From: Pseudomonadota bacterium
Lineage (GTDB): Bacteria; Bdellovibrionota_C; UBA2361; OMII01
Assembly (NCBI GenBank): GCA_026390555.1
Contig: JAPLFS010000072.1
Location: forward strand, 16,218 to 80,217
DNA length: 64,000 nucleotides
Direction of reading: 5' to 3'
The position numbers and the translations under genes are program-made. The notes under the pieces were generated by a model, which was not told where the DNA came from, made no database searches, and saw only the letters and a list, made by a program, of their open reading frames with translations. How positions within the stretch are numbered: position 1 is the first letter of the stretch; every line of letters begins with the position of its first letter. Below, piece by piece: positions 8,922 to 17,657 of this stretch.

Positions 8922-10085
8922 ATGATTCACCGTTACCTGACCAGATTTATCTCTCTTATACTTATACCCTTACTTATACTCTGTGGAGGCTGCATGACCC
9001 TGCGTGCGTTAAATCATCCAACCGCATCATCACCATCTATAGTTAAAGAGCCGTTCGGAGTTACCAAGGGGGGTCTCTCAGTAGACCAATACACCCTCAC
9101 AAGTGGTAACGGTGTTAGCACCTCTATTCTAACCTGGGGCGGAATCATCCGTACCCTCTACACACCAGGGCGCGACGGCGTACTTGAGGATATCGTTCTG
9201 GGATACGACACCCTGGCGCCCTACGAGGAGAGGCACCCATACTTCGGAACGATCGCAGGTAGGTTTGCAAACCGGATCGCCAAGGGGCGTTTCTCTCTCG
9301 ACGGACACACCTATACCCTAGCGCTGAACAACGGCCCCAATCATCTGCACGGCGGAACGAACGGCTTTGATCGCGCCGTATGGCAAGCGCGCACAGAAAC
9401 AAGGCCCGATAGCGTTCTACTACTGCTCTCACACGTCAGCCCAGATGGTGACGAGGGATATCCAGGAGAGCTCACCGTTCAGGTGACCTATACCCTCTAT
9501 ACAAACAACACACTCCGCATCGATTACAGCGCTACAACAACCAAGGCCACCCCTGTTAACCTCACCAGCCACTCCTACTTTAATTTAGCGGGTCATGGTT
9601 CGGGTAATGTACTAAAGCAGAAACTGCAGGTGTACGCCGATAAGATCGTTGCTGTCGATGAAACCCAGATCCCAACCGGATCGTTACAACCTGTAATAGG
9701 CACCCCCTTTGATTTTACAAAGCCACGATCTATAGGCGATAAGATCGGTGCCATCGGTAGCGGATATGATCACACCTTCGTCTTGCAGCAGAACGGCCCC
9801 GGATTAAAGCGCGCTGCTGTTGCCTGGGACCCCGTATCAGGACGAGCGCTTGAGGTCGTAACAACCGAGCCTGGCGTACAGCTCTATACCGGCAACTCTC
9901 TCACCGAAAAAGAGATCGGTAAGGGGAACATCCCATACAGAAAACACGCCGGCTTCTGTCTTGAAACTCAACACTTTCCCGATTCAGTTAATCAGCCAAA
10001 CTTCCCTAACACCATCCTGCGGCCCGGAGAAACGTACCAACAATCTACAACCTTTAAGTTTGGAGTTATCGATTACGGGGATTAA
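8922..10085 (+). CDS. Aldose 1-epimerase (galactose mutarotase family), predicted lipoprotein
   Basis: 387 aa from the ATG at 8922; an in-frame TTG exists at 8883, but the ATG gives a clean lipoprotein signal (MIHRYLTRFISLILIPLL, then lipobox LCGGC). The mature part is a full GalM fold: GRFANRIAKGRF and NHLHGGTNGFDRAVW near the N-terminus, NLTSHSYFNLAGHG with the catalytic His, YDHTFVL, and the C-terminal LYTGN and HAGFCLETQHFPDS with a catalytic Glu. The family interconverts alpha and beta anomers of hexoses. Membrane anchoring is less common than the cytoplasmic form and suggests periplasmic sugar handling. No good Shine-Dalgarno is visible for either start. Confidence 0.88.
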   Translation: MIHRYLTRFISLILIPLLILCGGCMTLRALNHPTASSPSIVKEPFGVTKGGLSVDQYTLTSGNGVSTSILTWGGIIRTLYTPGRDGVLEDIVLGYDTLAPYEERHPYFGTIAGRFANRIAKGRFSLDGHTYTLALNNGPNHLHGGTNGFDRAVWQARTETRPDSVLLLLSHVSPDGDEGYPGELTVQVTYTLYTNNTLRIDYSATTTKATPVNLTSHSYFNLAGHGSGNVLKQKLQVYADKIVAVDETQIPTGSLQPVIGTPFDFTKPRSIGDKIGAIGSGYDHTFVLQQNGPGLKRAAVAWDPVSGRALEVVTTEPGVQLYTGNSLTEKEIGKGNIPYRKHAGFCLETQHFPDSVNQPNFPNTILRPGETYQQSTTFKFGVIDYGD

Positions 10086-10113
10086 TGGCGTTTATTGGCA
10101 TAGTTCAGCGTAC

Positions 10114-10142
10114 TTGCACTGCCAAGGCACCCCGTGTATAGT
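10114..10142 (+). promoter_or_regulatory. Candidate sigma-70 promoter for tRNA-fMet
   Basis: A -10 hexamer TATAGT (10137-10142) lies exactly 17 bases after a -35-like TTGCAC (10114-10119). It is about 50 bases upstream of the tRNA and is followed by a GC-rich stretch. The -10 is good (five of six consensus bases) and the -35 weak. Confidence 0.4.
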
Positions 10143-10191
10143 ATCATCTCTCGGCGCGATGTTGAACAAAAACATCCAACGAACCTCTTGA

Positions 10192-10269
10192 TGCGGGGTA
10201 GAGCAGCCCGGTTAGCTCGTCAGGCTCATAACCTGGAGGTCGTGGGTTCAAATCCCACCCCCGCTTCCA
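10192..10269 (+). tRNA. Initiator tRNA-Met (CAT)
   Basis: A complete cloverleaf is read directly. The acceptor stem GCGGGG/CCCCGC has an unpaired first position (T1 opposite T72), the D stem is GAGC/GCTC, the anticodon loop is CTCATAA (CAT at 10227-10229), the T arm is GTGGG-TTCAAAT-CCCAC, and the CCA end is encoded. The mismatch at 1:72 is the hallmark of a bacterial initiator tRNA. The anticodon stem has pairs A29-T41, G30-C40 and G31-C39, so the usual run of three G-C pairs is reduced to two. It stands alone between the epimerase gene and repeat family B copy 1. Confidence 0.95.
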
Positions 10270-10344
10270 TATTTCTCCTATCAGAACTTGGCAAAGTCAA
10301 GATTGTCATAGCGGCTTAGGGATCAACTACCTAAACATTTGTAC

Positions 10345-10440
10345 CTGGCCATTCTGGAGAATGGCGCTCCCAGCGCTTCGCCGTATGTATATCCTATTGG
10401 GTGGGACGTTTAGTTATTGAACCCGCCTGACCCATTTTTT
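10345..10440 (+). repeat. Repeat family B, copy 1
   Basis: About 95 bases that align with 58715-58820. Shared blocks are a hairpin at 10348-10365 (GCCATTCT/AGAATGGC), then TGGCGCTCC, GCTTCGCCG, TATCCT, a G-rich tract and AGTTATTGAACCCGCC. The hairpin arms differ between the copies but remain paired. The copy lies between the tRNA and the rluB stop and has no coding potential that I can see. Confidence 0.6.
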
Positions 10441-10446
10441 ACTGCC

Positions 10447-11349
10447 CTACTCGCGCCTACGCTTCCGTGGGGTGGAGACCTTAGGCCTCATCGCTGGCTT
10501 GCGAGGTGCGGGGCCGCGCATGCTACTGGCCATAGGCCCAAGCAAACGGGACTCTGATCTTGTATCTAATCTTGAATCTGATTTGGATTCCGACGTGCTC
10601 TTCGTCTCCTTATCCCCATCATCCTTTCCATGCAGCATCACTTTACGACGCGCTATATCGTACTCCATCATCGTGAGCACCCTAGTCTGCCCCGTCTGAA
10701 GACGCCCCAACTTAAATGGTCCGTATATGATACGCTTAAGCTTCATAACCGGATGACCAAGCTTTTCAAAGAGGCGCCGAACAACACGATTTCGCCCCTC
10801 TTTAATCGAGATCTCAATCCAGGTGGACCTCTCGTCGCCACGCATTATCTCTGCCGATGCTTTGATTATTCCATCAGAGAGCTTCACACCTCGCGCCATC
10901 TTTTCAAGCAACTCCTTATTAACAGAGCCCTCCACACGCGCCTGATATACACGCTCAAATCCAAAGCGGGGATGCATCAAGCGCTCCGCTATCTCACCAT
11001 CATTGGTCAAGATCATCAGACCGGTTGAATCCCAATCAAGTCTACCAACGGGGAAAAAAGAGGTGTAATGCTTCGTAAGAAAATCAGCAACTGTCGGGCG
11101 GCCCTCCGGATCGCTCAGGGTGGAGATAACACCACGTGGCTTATTGAGCAGCATTATGCCCTTCGGAGCTGCACGCACCACTCGACGATTTACCTCAACG
11201 CGATCAATCTCTGGATCGACCTTAGCGCCCAATTGATTAACAACCTTACCGTTAACGCAAACACGCCCCTCAGTAATGAATTGCTCCATCTTACGACGGG
11301 AACCCACTCCACATTCGGCTAAAAACTTCTGTAGTCGAACCTCTGCCAT
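10447..11349 (-). CDS. rluB: Ribosomal large-subunit pseudouridine synthase (RluB/RsuA family)
   Basis: 300 aa. The N-terminal S4 RNA-binding domain (RLQKFLAECGVGSRRKMEQF, residues about 4-23) precedes the catalytic domain with PVGRLDWDSTGLMILTNDGE, whose Asp is the nucleophile of this family, and LMHPRFGFERVYQARVEG. The tail, about residues 235-300, is a low-complexity basic/Ser extension ending in RKRRRE. It modifies a uridine in 23S rRNA helix 89 (RluB) or a related site; family members cannot be separated with certainty by eye. It lies 41 bases downstream of scpB, an arrangement (scpA-scpB-rluB) common in bacteria. Confidence 0.9.
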   Translation of the reverse strand: MAEVRLQKFLAECGVGSRRKMEQFITEGRVCVNGKVVNQLGAKVDPEIDRVEVNRRVVRAAPKGIMLLNKPRGVISTLSDPEGRPTVADFLTKHYTSFFPVGRLDWDSTGLMILTNDGEIAERLMHPRFGFERVYQARVEGSVNKELLEKMARGVKLSDGIIKASAEIMRGDERSTWIEISIKEGRNRVVRRLFEKLGHPVMKLKRIIYGPFKLGRLQTGQTRVLTMMEYDIARRKVMLHGKDDGDKETKSTSESKSDSRLDTRSESRLLGPMASSMRGPAPRKPAMRPKVSTPRKRRRE

Positions 11350-11390
11350 TGCATGTCCTGTATTGTAAACTATCGCTGGGAACGCAAGCG

Positions 11391-12167
11391 TTACTGAGTA
11401 ACGATCCCATCAAGCTGATCTGCCGATTTGCCGAGCAAATCGGGGGTGAAAACATTATTAGTGGCCTCTAGCGCCTGCGCATTATCGCAGGCTTCCTCTG
11501 GAATAGCGACCTCTAGCCCCCCATCCTCGGTATGCGACTGCGCCTCGCCCGGCTCCTTTACAAGCGCCTTAAGATCACGCATCGCAGGCAGCGCAGAAAG
11601 TGCTGGCAAACCAAATACATGCAGGAACTCCTCAGTTGTACCGTACAGCGCTGGCTGCCCAACAGAGGCCTGATACCCGAGGATCTTTACGAGATTCCTC
11701 TCTAATAAGGTCTTAACGGTTGGAGCTACATCAACCCCACGCACCTTATCGATCTCGCTCTTTACCACCGGCTGCTGGTAGGCAATCACAGCCAGAGTTT
11801 CAAGAGCCGCCTGCGACAGTCTGCGTGGCTTAACGGCCATAAGCTGCCTAACGTGACTAGCATAGATCGCCTTGGTTCTAAGTTGCAGCTTCTCTGCCAC
11901 AACAACGACCTCAATACCGCGCCTATCGTTCGAACAGAGCTGTTGTAGGGAATCAGCAATGGCCAAAAGCTCGGGCCGTGTGCATGCAAGGATCTCCTGA
12001 ATACGCGCGATAGATAGCGGATCGCCGCTAGCCAGCAATAGGGCCTCAAGCAGCCCGACCTTCTGGTCCTCGCTCATTATAGGTTGCGAAATTTCAGGCT
12101 CCGGCATCGCCTGCTCTAGAATTGTAGTATCTGAAATAATAGCTTCCGTTATCGTCATTATCGCCAC
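11391..12167 (-). CDS. scpB: Chromosome segregation/condensation protein ScpB
   Basis: 258 aa. Winged-helix ScpB core from about residue 33 (LLEALLLASGDPLSIARIQE), with the typical QLRTKAIYASHVRQL and RLSQAALETLAVIAYQQPV, VKSEIDKVRGVDV and LYGTTEEFLHVFGL. ScpB dimers bind ScpA and regulate the SMC ATPase in the condensin complex on DNA. The N-terminal 30 residues and the acidic C-terminal tail from about 200 are extra and poorly conserved. It follows scpA by 60 bases in the same operon. Confidence 0.94.
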   Translation of the reverse strand: MAIMTITEAIISDTTILEQAMPEPEISQPIMSEDQKVGLLEALLLASGDPLSIARIQEILACTRPELLAIADSLQQLCSNDRRGIEVVVVAEKLQLRTKAIYASHVRQLMAVKPRRLSQAALETLAVIAYQQPVVKSEIDKVRGVDVAPTVKTLLERNLVKILGYQASVGQPALYGTTEEFLHVFGLPALSALPAMRDLKALVKEPGEAQSHTEDGGLEVAIPEEACDNAQALEATNNVFTPDLLGKSADQLDGIVTQ

Positions 12168-12227
12168 CTATACAACATCACTATCTCTATCACTCTTCAG
12201 CATGCGCTCTATTAAAGAGCCCCTCTT

Positions 12228-13028
12228 CTATGCCGCCACTTCCTCAATGAACTGATCCATCTGGTTAGCCGCAAGTTGAGCAAGATCTAAAAGTTGCACC
12301 TGAATCTCCCCCAACGGTCCTGCCTGAGATACCGAGATCAGGCGACGACGACAAAGCTCAAGCAGCGCTATGAAGACCCCGATCGCTGTCGAGCGATCCT
12401 CTACTCCTCCAATAATCTGCCAAAAGGTAGTGCGGCCGCCCATAACTTTGATCGAATCAACCACCATACGCATGCGATCAATGACCGAGATTGAATCAAT
12501 TGTGACTGCAAATACCGCCGCCTTTTCACCGAGTCTGGTCAAGACCTTCTGCAAAGCCTGCACAAGAAGCTCCGACTGATGATCGGCCAGGGGAATAAGT
12601 GCTGGGTCTATCTTAGTAGCCTTCACAGGTGCCGCAAAAACATCGTGGCCAAGCGCTGGTCGAGCCGCGAGATCGCTAGCAACTGCACGATAAGCCTGCA
12701 ACTCGCGCAGACGCCGCAACAGCTCCTCATGTGGATCGACTAGATCGCCGTTGTCGTCCGGAATCAGCTCTACCGGATCATTAAGGAGCACGCTGGCCTT
12801 AACCGAAAGAAGGGTGGCCGCAATTACTAGATATTCCGCTGCAACCTCAACGTCGTAGTAACGCAACGCCTTGATGCACTCTAAGTACTGCGCCGTTACA
12901 TCCGAGAGCGAAACTCTTTCGATCGGAAGCTCCCTCTTTTTGACCAGGTGCAATAGCAGATCAAGGGGGCCATCAAAGAGCTCCAACTTAACTTCAAAGA
13001 AACGTGAATATTGCTCACCTGCTGTCAT
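12228..13028 (-). CDS. scpA: Segregation and condensation protein ScpA (kleisin)
   Basis: 266 aa. The N-terminal kleisin motif FEVKLELFDGPLDLLLHLVK (about residues 10-29) and the helix EYLVIAATLLSVKASVLL are clear. A middle linker is followed by a C-terminal winged helix (FIALLELCRRRLISVSQAGP, EIQVQL) that binds the SMC head. ScpA closes the SMC ring and recruits ScpB. It is the second gene of the rlmB-scpA-scpB-rluB run on the minus strand, 27 bases after rlmB. Confidence 0.95.
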   Translation of the reverse strand: MTAGEQYSRFFEVKLELFDGPLDLLLHLVKKRELPIERVSLSDVTAQYLECIKALRYYDVEVAAEYLVIAATLLSVKASVLLNDPVELIPDDNGDLVDPHEELLRRLRELQAYRAVASDLAARPALGHDVFAAPVKATKIDPALIPLADHQSELLVQALQKVLTRLGEKAAVFAVTIDSISVIDRMRMVVDSIKVMGGRTTFWQIIGGVEDRSTAIGVFIALLELCRRRLISVSQAGPLGEIQVQLLDLAQLAANQMDQFIEEVAA

Positions 13029-13055
13029 ATATTATAACAAAAAGGGTACCTTACT

Positions 13056-13952
13056 TTAAGCGACTTTAACATCCCCATTGTTCCTCTTGCTATGCTGTTT
13101 CGCCATAGCGTGCAGCATTACGGCGCTAGCCTGAGATACGTTAAGTGAGGACACCTCCCCCATCATCGCTATATAGACCTGGAAATCTAGGCTTTTTCCT
13201 ATTAGGTGCTGTATTCCATCCCTCTCAGCTCCCATAACAACTGCGCACCGTTCTGGGAACTCAAAGGTATCGAGCGGCGTAGCATCTGCGCTGACTAAGG
13301 CTCCAACGATCCACACCCCAACCTCCTTCAGCGACTCAAGCGCCCGGTGAAGATTTGAAACTGGGCAGAGTGGCACCAACTCGCTCGCCCCAACACTAAC
13401 CTTAGAAACGACCGGGCCTAGTGGTGCGGCCCTATTCTTAGACCACAGCACCGCATCGACCCCGAAGCACTCAGCGGCGCGCAGAATCGCCCCTAAATTA
13501 TGGGGATCAAGCACTCCATCTAACGCAAGAATTCTAATAAAAGGCATCGAACGCGCCATCTCGAGCAGATCCTCAAATCTAAGGAACTCACGTTGCGATA
13601 CCTGCGCCACAACGCCCTGGTGAGAGTCGGAGCTTACCATTAGATCTAGCTCTCTACGCTCTACTTCGGATACAGAGATAGCTAGCCGATTAAGCTCAGA
13701 GCGCAAAGAATTGCGCCGAGAACCATCAGAGGGACGCGCGCCCTCTCGAGCTTCAGAGAGGAATACATGCAGCACACGGTCTGGGCGGTGCCGCAACATC
13801 TCCTCAAGGCAACTTCGACCCATTATATAGTCATGCGCAGAGCGTGTAGGCTCACGGCGTGACGGGGACTGGCGCCCAGATTCTTGGCGTGCTGGCGCAG
13901 ACTGGCGGCGCGTAGGATTGTGGCGTGGTGGTGTTTGGTTACGTCGTGACAT
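13056..13952 (-). CDS. rlmB: SPOUT rRNA 2'-O-methyltransferase (RlmB/TrmH family)
   Basis: 298 aa. An Arg/Pro/Ser-rich N-terminal extension of about 40 residues precedes the substrate-binding domain (GRSCLEEMLRHRPDRVLHVF, residues about 45-64). The SPOUT knot has the three family motifs: NLGAILRAAECFGVDAVLW, VVMGAERDGI and SLNVSQASAVML. RlmB methylates G2251 in the 23S rRNA peptidyl-transferase P-loop. The basic extension is not typical and may add RNA affinity. First gene of the operon with scpA, scpB and rluB. Confidence 0.9.
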   Translation of the reverse strand: MSRRNQTPPRHNPTRRQSAPARQESGRQSPSRREPTRSAHDYIMGRSCLEEMLRHRPDRVLHVFLSEAREGARPSDGSRRNSLRSELNRLAISVSEVERRELDLMVSSDSHQGVVAQVSQREFLRFEDLLEMARSMPFIRILALDGVLDPHNLGAILRAAECFGVDAVLWSKNRAAPLGPVVSKVSVGASELVPLCPVSNLHRALESLKEVGVWIVGALVSADATPLDTFEFPERCAVVMGAERDGIQHLIGKSLDFQVYIAMMGEVSSLNVSQASAVMLHAMAKQHSKRNNGDVKVA

Positions 13953-13991
13953 AAAATTCTGCTGCCAAGATACCCTTTTTTTGTCGACTTG

Positions 13992-14013
13992 AAAAACTTC
14001 CTGAGGAGTTTTT
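13992..14013 (+). terminator. Hairpin ending in a T-run
   Basis: AAAAACTTCC, loop TGA, GGAGTTTTT: nine pairs with one bulged T, finishing in five T. It lies in the 289-base gap between the divergent rlmB and zinc-ribbon genes, where no gene end needs it, so it may be part of a leader attenuator or a chance structure. A second small hairpin, CGACC-TACT-GGTCG, lies further on near 14104. No clear promoter is visible in the gap. Confidence 0.3.
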
Positions 14014-14241
14014 AGCAGTTATTACTTAAGTCCACGTATTTTATAGCTAGTGTGGTTTCTTAATATCCGTATACTACTGAAACGACGTGAGCCTACGCCT
14101 TTTCGACCTACTGGTCGGGGATGGGGGTGCTAACGGGTATATTTAATAGCGGTTCGCTGGATGCTTTGTGGTTTCATGGCATCCTAACAACAGGAATGGG
14201 GTCCAGAGATATTTTTTTGGCCCTAAACTAGTACAGGTACC

Positions 14242-15612
14242 ATGCTTCCCAAGGCATCCTATATGAGCTCCTTTGCCGGTTCAGATGACCCAGCTCTCTC
14301 GCTTGAGTCGGCAGAGCCGCACGTTGTTGTCGCCTGCCCCTCATGCCAGACTAAGTTTGCGGTCGAAAGCTCCGCTGTTGCAGCTCTTGAGGTTCCACGT
14401 TTTCACTGCTCACGCTGCGACAATATATTCGTAATGAAGGATTCTGACCGTTCGATGAGCAGTAATTCCACAGCTAATATACGCCAACTCGGGCAACAAA
14501 TCAGTTCAGCAGACAACGATACTCCGCGCTGGACGCTCTCAGATCCAGACAAATTCATCGGGGATCTTTCCGACAAAACGCCAGCTAATAATCCTGCGCA
14601 GATGGGGGTTCCAAAGCCAGCGGTAATGAAGAGCGCGCTTAAGACGGGTGATTTTTCGATCGGCTTTCAGCCACACTCGCCCCCTTCAGGGCTTACTCAA
14701 CTAACCCAAACAGAATCGATTAGCCTAGAGTCTGGATTCTCGCTACTCGCCCAGGGACAGTTAAATATCCGCGCTCATAGCCCCGCCAACGGCCCAGAGC
14801 CGATCCCATCGGCACACTTTAGGTCCCCAGAGAGCGCCTCATCCCATTTTGAGCTGACCAACCCACAGGCGAAACCCGTTGCAAGGTCGAGCTACGTTAC
14901 ACCCAGTTATAATAATGCCTCTATACCTACTCCAGGCAGAGAGCCCCATATCTCCGCTGAAAACGAGCGTGAGCTTCTAGAGCTTGGTCGCACCGATCCT
15001 CGTAGTGGCTTATTTACTAGGCTTTTCGCCTCCCTTTCGGAACACTCTAAAGGGCTTGTGGCGCTCTCCGCTCCACTGCTGGCACTAGTGCTAGTTCTTG
15101 TGGGACTTAGCTACTCCGCGCGCATCAGTCCACGCTCAATTGGTGCCCTCTTTGATATCTTACTGCCTTCGATCATAACCCGCTCAACGCCGGAGCTTCC
15201 TCCAAGTAATCTGGCAGTACGAGATATTTCGCTTAAGTTTGTAAGAACCAGAACTAGAGAAACCGTGGCCATAGTGACTGGCAGCGTGCTCAATGCTACG
15301 GGGCAAAATTTCGACGGTGTAACCATTGAAGCGCTCGGCTTTAACGAGCGCGGAGAGATCATCGTAAGCTCTCACGCACCCCTCCACTCCGCGCTTGCGC
15401 GCGAACGGATCTCAGATCTTGAATTAAGTACCGTCTCTAAATTTCAACACGCCCTTGGCGCACGCAGCGCTTCAATAGCACCTAATGAGGGCGTACCATT
15501 TACTATCGCCTTGCTGAATGATGAGTCCGAATCTGCTGACAATGAGCCTTTAAGAGCGCTAGATCTCTCAAAGGTAAAATATTTCTCTGCTCGGGTGTTT
15601 TCAGTAGAATAA
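14242..15612 (+). CDS. Zinc-ribbon (MJ0042-type) / DUF3426 membrane protein
   Basis: 456 aa. An N-terminal zinc ribbon has C32-x2-C35 and C56-x2-C59 (VACPSCQTKF, HCSRCDNIFVM). A long Ser/Pro-rich cytoplasmic linker, one membrane segment (ALSAPLLALVLVLVGLSYSA, about residues 273-292) and a C-terminal DUF3426-like beta domain with VTGSVLNATG follow. Such proteins are common in proteobacteria; their function is not established. The start could be ATG 14242 or ATG 14263; neither has a strong Shine-Dalgarno. It converges with tatA. Confidence 0.75.
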   Translation: MLPKASYMSSFAGSDDPALSLESAEPHVVVACPSCQTKFAVESSAVAALEVPRFHCSRCDNIFVMKDSDRSMSSNSTANIRQLGQQISSADNDTPRWTLSDPDKFIGDLSDKTPANNPAQMGVPKPAVMKSALKTGDFSIGFQPHSPPSGLTQLTQTESISLESGFSLLAQGQLNIRAHSPANGPEPIPSAHFRSPESASSHFELTNPQAKPVARSSYVTPSYNNASIPTPGREPHISAENERELLELGRTDPRSGLFTRLFASLSEHSKGLVALSAPLLALVLVLVGLSYSARISPRSIGALFDILLPSIITRSTPELPPSNLAVRDISLKFVRTRTRETVAIVTGSVLNATGQNFDGVTIEALGFNERGEIIVSSHAPLHSALARERISDLELSTVSKFQHALGARSASIAPNEGVPFTIALLNDESESADNEPLRALDLSKVKYFSARVFSVE

Positions 15613-15654
15613 CGCGGTGTATAATAACACAGCGCGGTCTGTGCCTACGTGTTA

Positions 15655-15861
15655 CTACTTAGGATCGCTCTTTAGCTTCTGTTCGGGTGCCGGCTTATCG
15701 GTAGTAGCAGGGGTAACATCTATCTCCGAGCCCTCTCTATATGAGCGCTTAAAGTTACTGATAGCCTTTCCAAGACCAGCGCCGAGCTCCGGCAGCTTCC
15801 TGGTGCCGAACAACAGCACAACTACAACTGCAACAACTCCTATTTCTACTGGACTGAGCAT
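15655..15861 (-). CDS. tatA: Sec-independent translocase subunit TatA
   Basis: 68 aa from the ATG at 15861. That start gives the family N-terminus ([19 protein letters not shown]), a membrane helix, the hinge, and the amphipathic helix [20 protein letters not shown] with the FG motif before it. A GAGG ribosome-binding site lies nine bases upstream. An upstream in-frame ATG (15888) would add nine residues. TatA oligomerises to form the pore that carries folded proteins across the inner membrane. tatB and tatC are not in the window. The gene lies between two plus-strand genes. Confidence 0.92.
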   Translation of the reverse strand: MLSPVEIGVVAVVVVLLFGTRKLPELGAGLGKAISNFKRSYREGSEIDVTPATTDKPAPEQKLKSDPK

Positions 15862-15945
15862 CTCTGTAACCTCAAACTTTGAAAGCATCTCTTTAGACCC
15901 AGCTCTGTTACTGGGCCCCTACGTTTGCTAACGTTACGCCATCAC

Positions 15946-16974
15946 ATGCTTACCAGCAAGTCTACGACATCCTCTATAGAAGCACGCCTTGGATTATCCA
16001 TTTCGCTCATAATTCATGCGCTACTACTGGGGGTTATCCTCACCTCACGCACCCATTATCCAGCACCAGCAGCAGTTATGGATGTTACGATTGAGCCCCC
16101 ATCAGCGCTACACTCCCGAACAAAGGAGATAGTTTCCCCACCTGCCGAACGTGCCATAAAGCCCCCTGAGGATACAAATAAGCTCTCGGACCTCGATTCA
16201 CTCGCCGTTAAAGAGCAGGTCCAGAGGGGTGATAATGGTGGGCTGCCCGGCGCTCCATCACAGTCACAGCAGCAGGAGCATAAACAGGCCCAAGAGCAGC
16301 AACGCCCCGCAAAGCAGCCCCCTACTGAGAAGCAACCAGAACATGCAAGCAATGATGGCCACCCACTAAAAAACCTAAAACTTGATGATGCGACCCTCGC
16401 CATGAAGTTCGGCTCGCAGCCCAGTAAAGCTACTAAACAGAGTAGCAATGCGGCTCCTGCTGCAACCCTAAATGAATATCAAGCCTTCTCGCGCCCCGCT
16501 GGAAGTGGCGCGGCTTTTCTAGGGAATGCGGGTATAAACGATCACCTCCCGAACCTTCCTGATGGTGATATTACGTTGCTGAACGCCAAGGCCAATATCT
16601 ATGCGAGCTTTGTGCGACGTGTGGCGGTGCAGGTCTTTACACAACTCAGATCGCAGGGCTGGGAGAAATTAAGCCAACAACAGATTCAACAGCTGAGTGA
16701 CTTCACAACGATTGAAGCCGTACTATCGCGTCAAGGTAAGCTACTTTCTGTACGGATCTTAAGCAGCTCTGGCAGCACCCACTTTGACTCCGTTGTAAAC
16801 CTCTCGGTCTCTGCCGGGGTTCGAGATCCGAACCCGCCCCCTGGTGCAGAGGCGCAGGACGGCGCTATTCACTTTATCTTTAAGGCCAGGAGCTGGTCGC
16901 AGATGGGCTTTAATCGCCGTTCGGGAGCCTCCCTAGAGCAGCGCTGGCTGCTGCTCGCCACGGGGCTGGAATAA
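15946..16974 (+). CDS. TonB/TolA-like periplasm-spanning protein
   Basis: 342 aa from ATG 15946 (an in-frame TTG at 15925 is the alternative). One N-terminal membrane helix (LGLSISLIIHALLLGVILTS) with the His seen in TonB-type helices is followed by a long Pro/Gln/Lys-rich linker (residues about 45-150; QQQEHKQAQEQQRPAKQPP). A C-terminal domain has ANIYASFVRRVAVQVFTQLR, LLSVRILSSSGSTHFD and GVRDPNPPPGA, the pattern of a TonB/TolA C-terminal domain. Such proteins pass proton-motive energy to outer-membrane partners; whether this one serves the receptor at 1-1254 is unknown. No exbB/exbD neighbours are present. Confidence 0.7.
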   Translation: MLTSKSTTSSIEARLGLSISLIIHALLLGVILTSRTHYPAPAAVMDVTIEPPSALHSRTKEIVSPPAERAIKPPEDTNKLSDLDSLAVKEQVQRGDNGGLPGAPSQSQQQEHKQAQEQQRPAKQPPTEKQPEHASNDGHPLKNLKLDDATLAMKFGSQPSKATKQSSNAAPAATLNEYQAFSRPAGSGAAFLGNAGINDHLPNLPDGDITLLNAKANIYASFVRRVAVQVFTQLRSQGWEKLSQQQIQQLSDFTTIEAVLSRQGKLLSVRILSSSGSTHFDSVVNLSVSAGVRDPNPPPGAEAQDGAIHFIFKARSWSQMGFNRRSGASLEQRWLLLATGLE

Positions 16975-17111
16975 TAGTACGGATCTCAGGTCTTAATAAC
17001 GCGGTATCATTGGACAAAACAGTCCCTCCCTTATCACACAGGATCTGGAAATATTCACATAACCAGGTATGATGATCGATCCTGTCTAAATTAGAGGTAT
17101 AGTTAGGTAAG

Positions 17112-17645
17112 ATGTCTGATAGGTCGCATATAAAAAATCTGGATGCTCCTTTTGAGCAGGTGGTATCGAACCTGAGCGACCTCCGTGCATCTAGAGATCC
17201 GAAGAACGCACAGGAGCTATCCAGCCCTGCAGAGACAGACCTCTCAAAGGCCTCTATCGCCGCATCTGGTGTTGACCGTCTCTCGGCCAAACCGGACAAG
17301 CGCATCTTTGTAGGACAGAACGTGTCAGCATCGTTGGAGCAAGCTGAACGCTTAAGGGAGCCATCAACGGAGCGCGCGCAAAAGCCGCACGGCGTATTAA
17401 ATAACCCCTATTATCCATATCAAGGCGATCTGTTCTCTCGCCTAATAACCCTATTCGCCAATATTTTTAAAGCCCTGGAGCGCCTGATTCTGCGCCTCCT
17501 GGGGGGCGCAGATGTAGAGATACCAAAGCACTTTAAACAGCAAGTGCCACGCATTGAGCCACGCGCGCCAACTCATGCCGAGCAGCTTGAAAAAAAACGG
17601 CTCGAAGAGGAGCGCCAGAGACACCTTGGCGTTCACCGCTCGTAG
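17112..17645 (+). CDS. Unknown protein with amphipathic segment
   Basis: 177 aa; I do not recognise a family. The first ~95 residues are polar and look disordered. Around residues 100-135 there is a strongly amphipathic or interfacial stretch (LFSRLITLFANIFKALERLI, then LRLLGG), and the end is a charged probable helix (HAEQLEKKRLEEERQRHLG). There is no signal peptide. It is preceded by a 137-base gap and converges with phhA with 12 bases between stops. Codon use resembles its neighbours, so I accept it as a gene. Confidence 0.6.
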   Translation: MSDRSHIKNLDAPFEQVVSNLSDLRASRDPKNAQELSSPAETDLSKASIAASGVDRLSAKPDKRIFVGQNVSASLEQAERLREPSTERAQKPHGVLNNPYYPYQGDLFSRLITLFANIFKALERLILRLLGGADVEIPKHFKQQVPRIEPRAPTHAEQLEKKRLEEERQRHLGVHRS

Positions 17646-17657
17646 TAACGAATAGAC

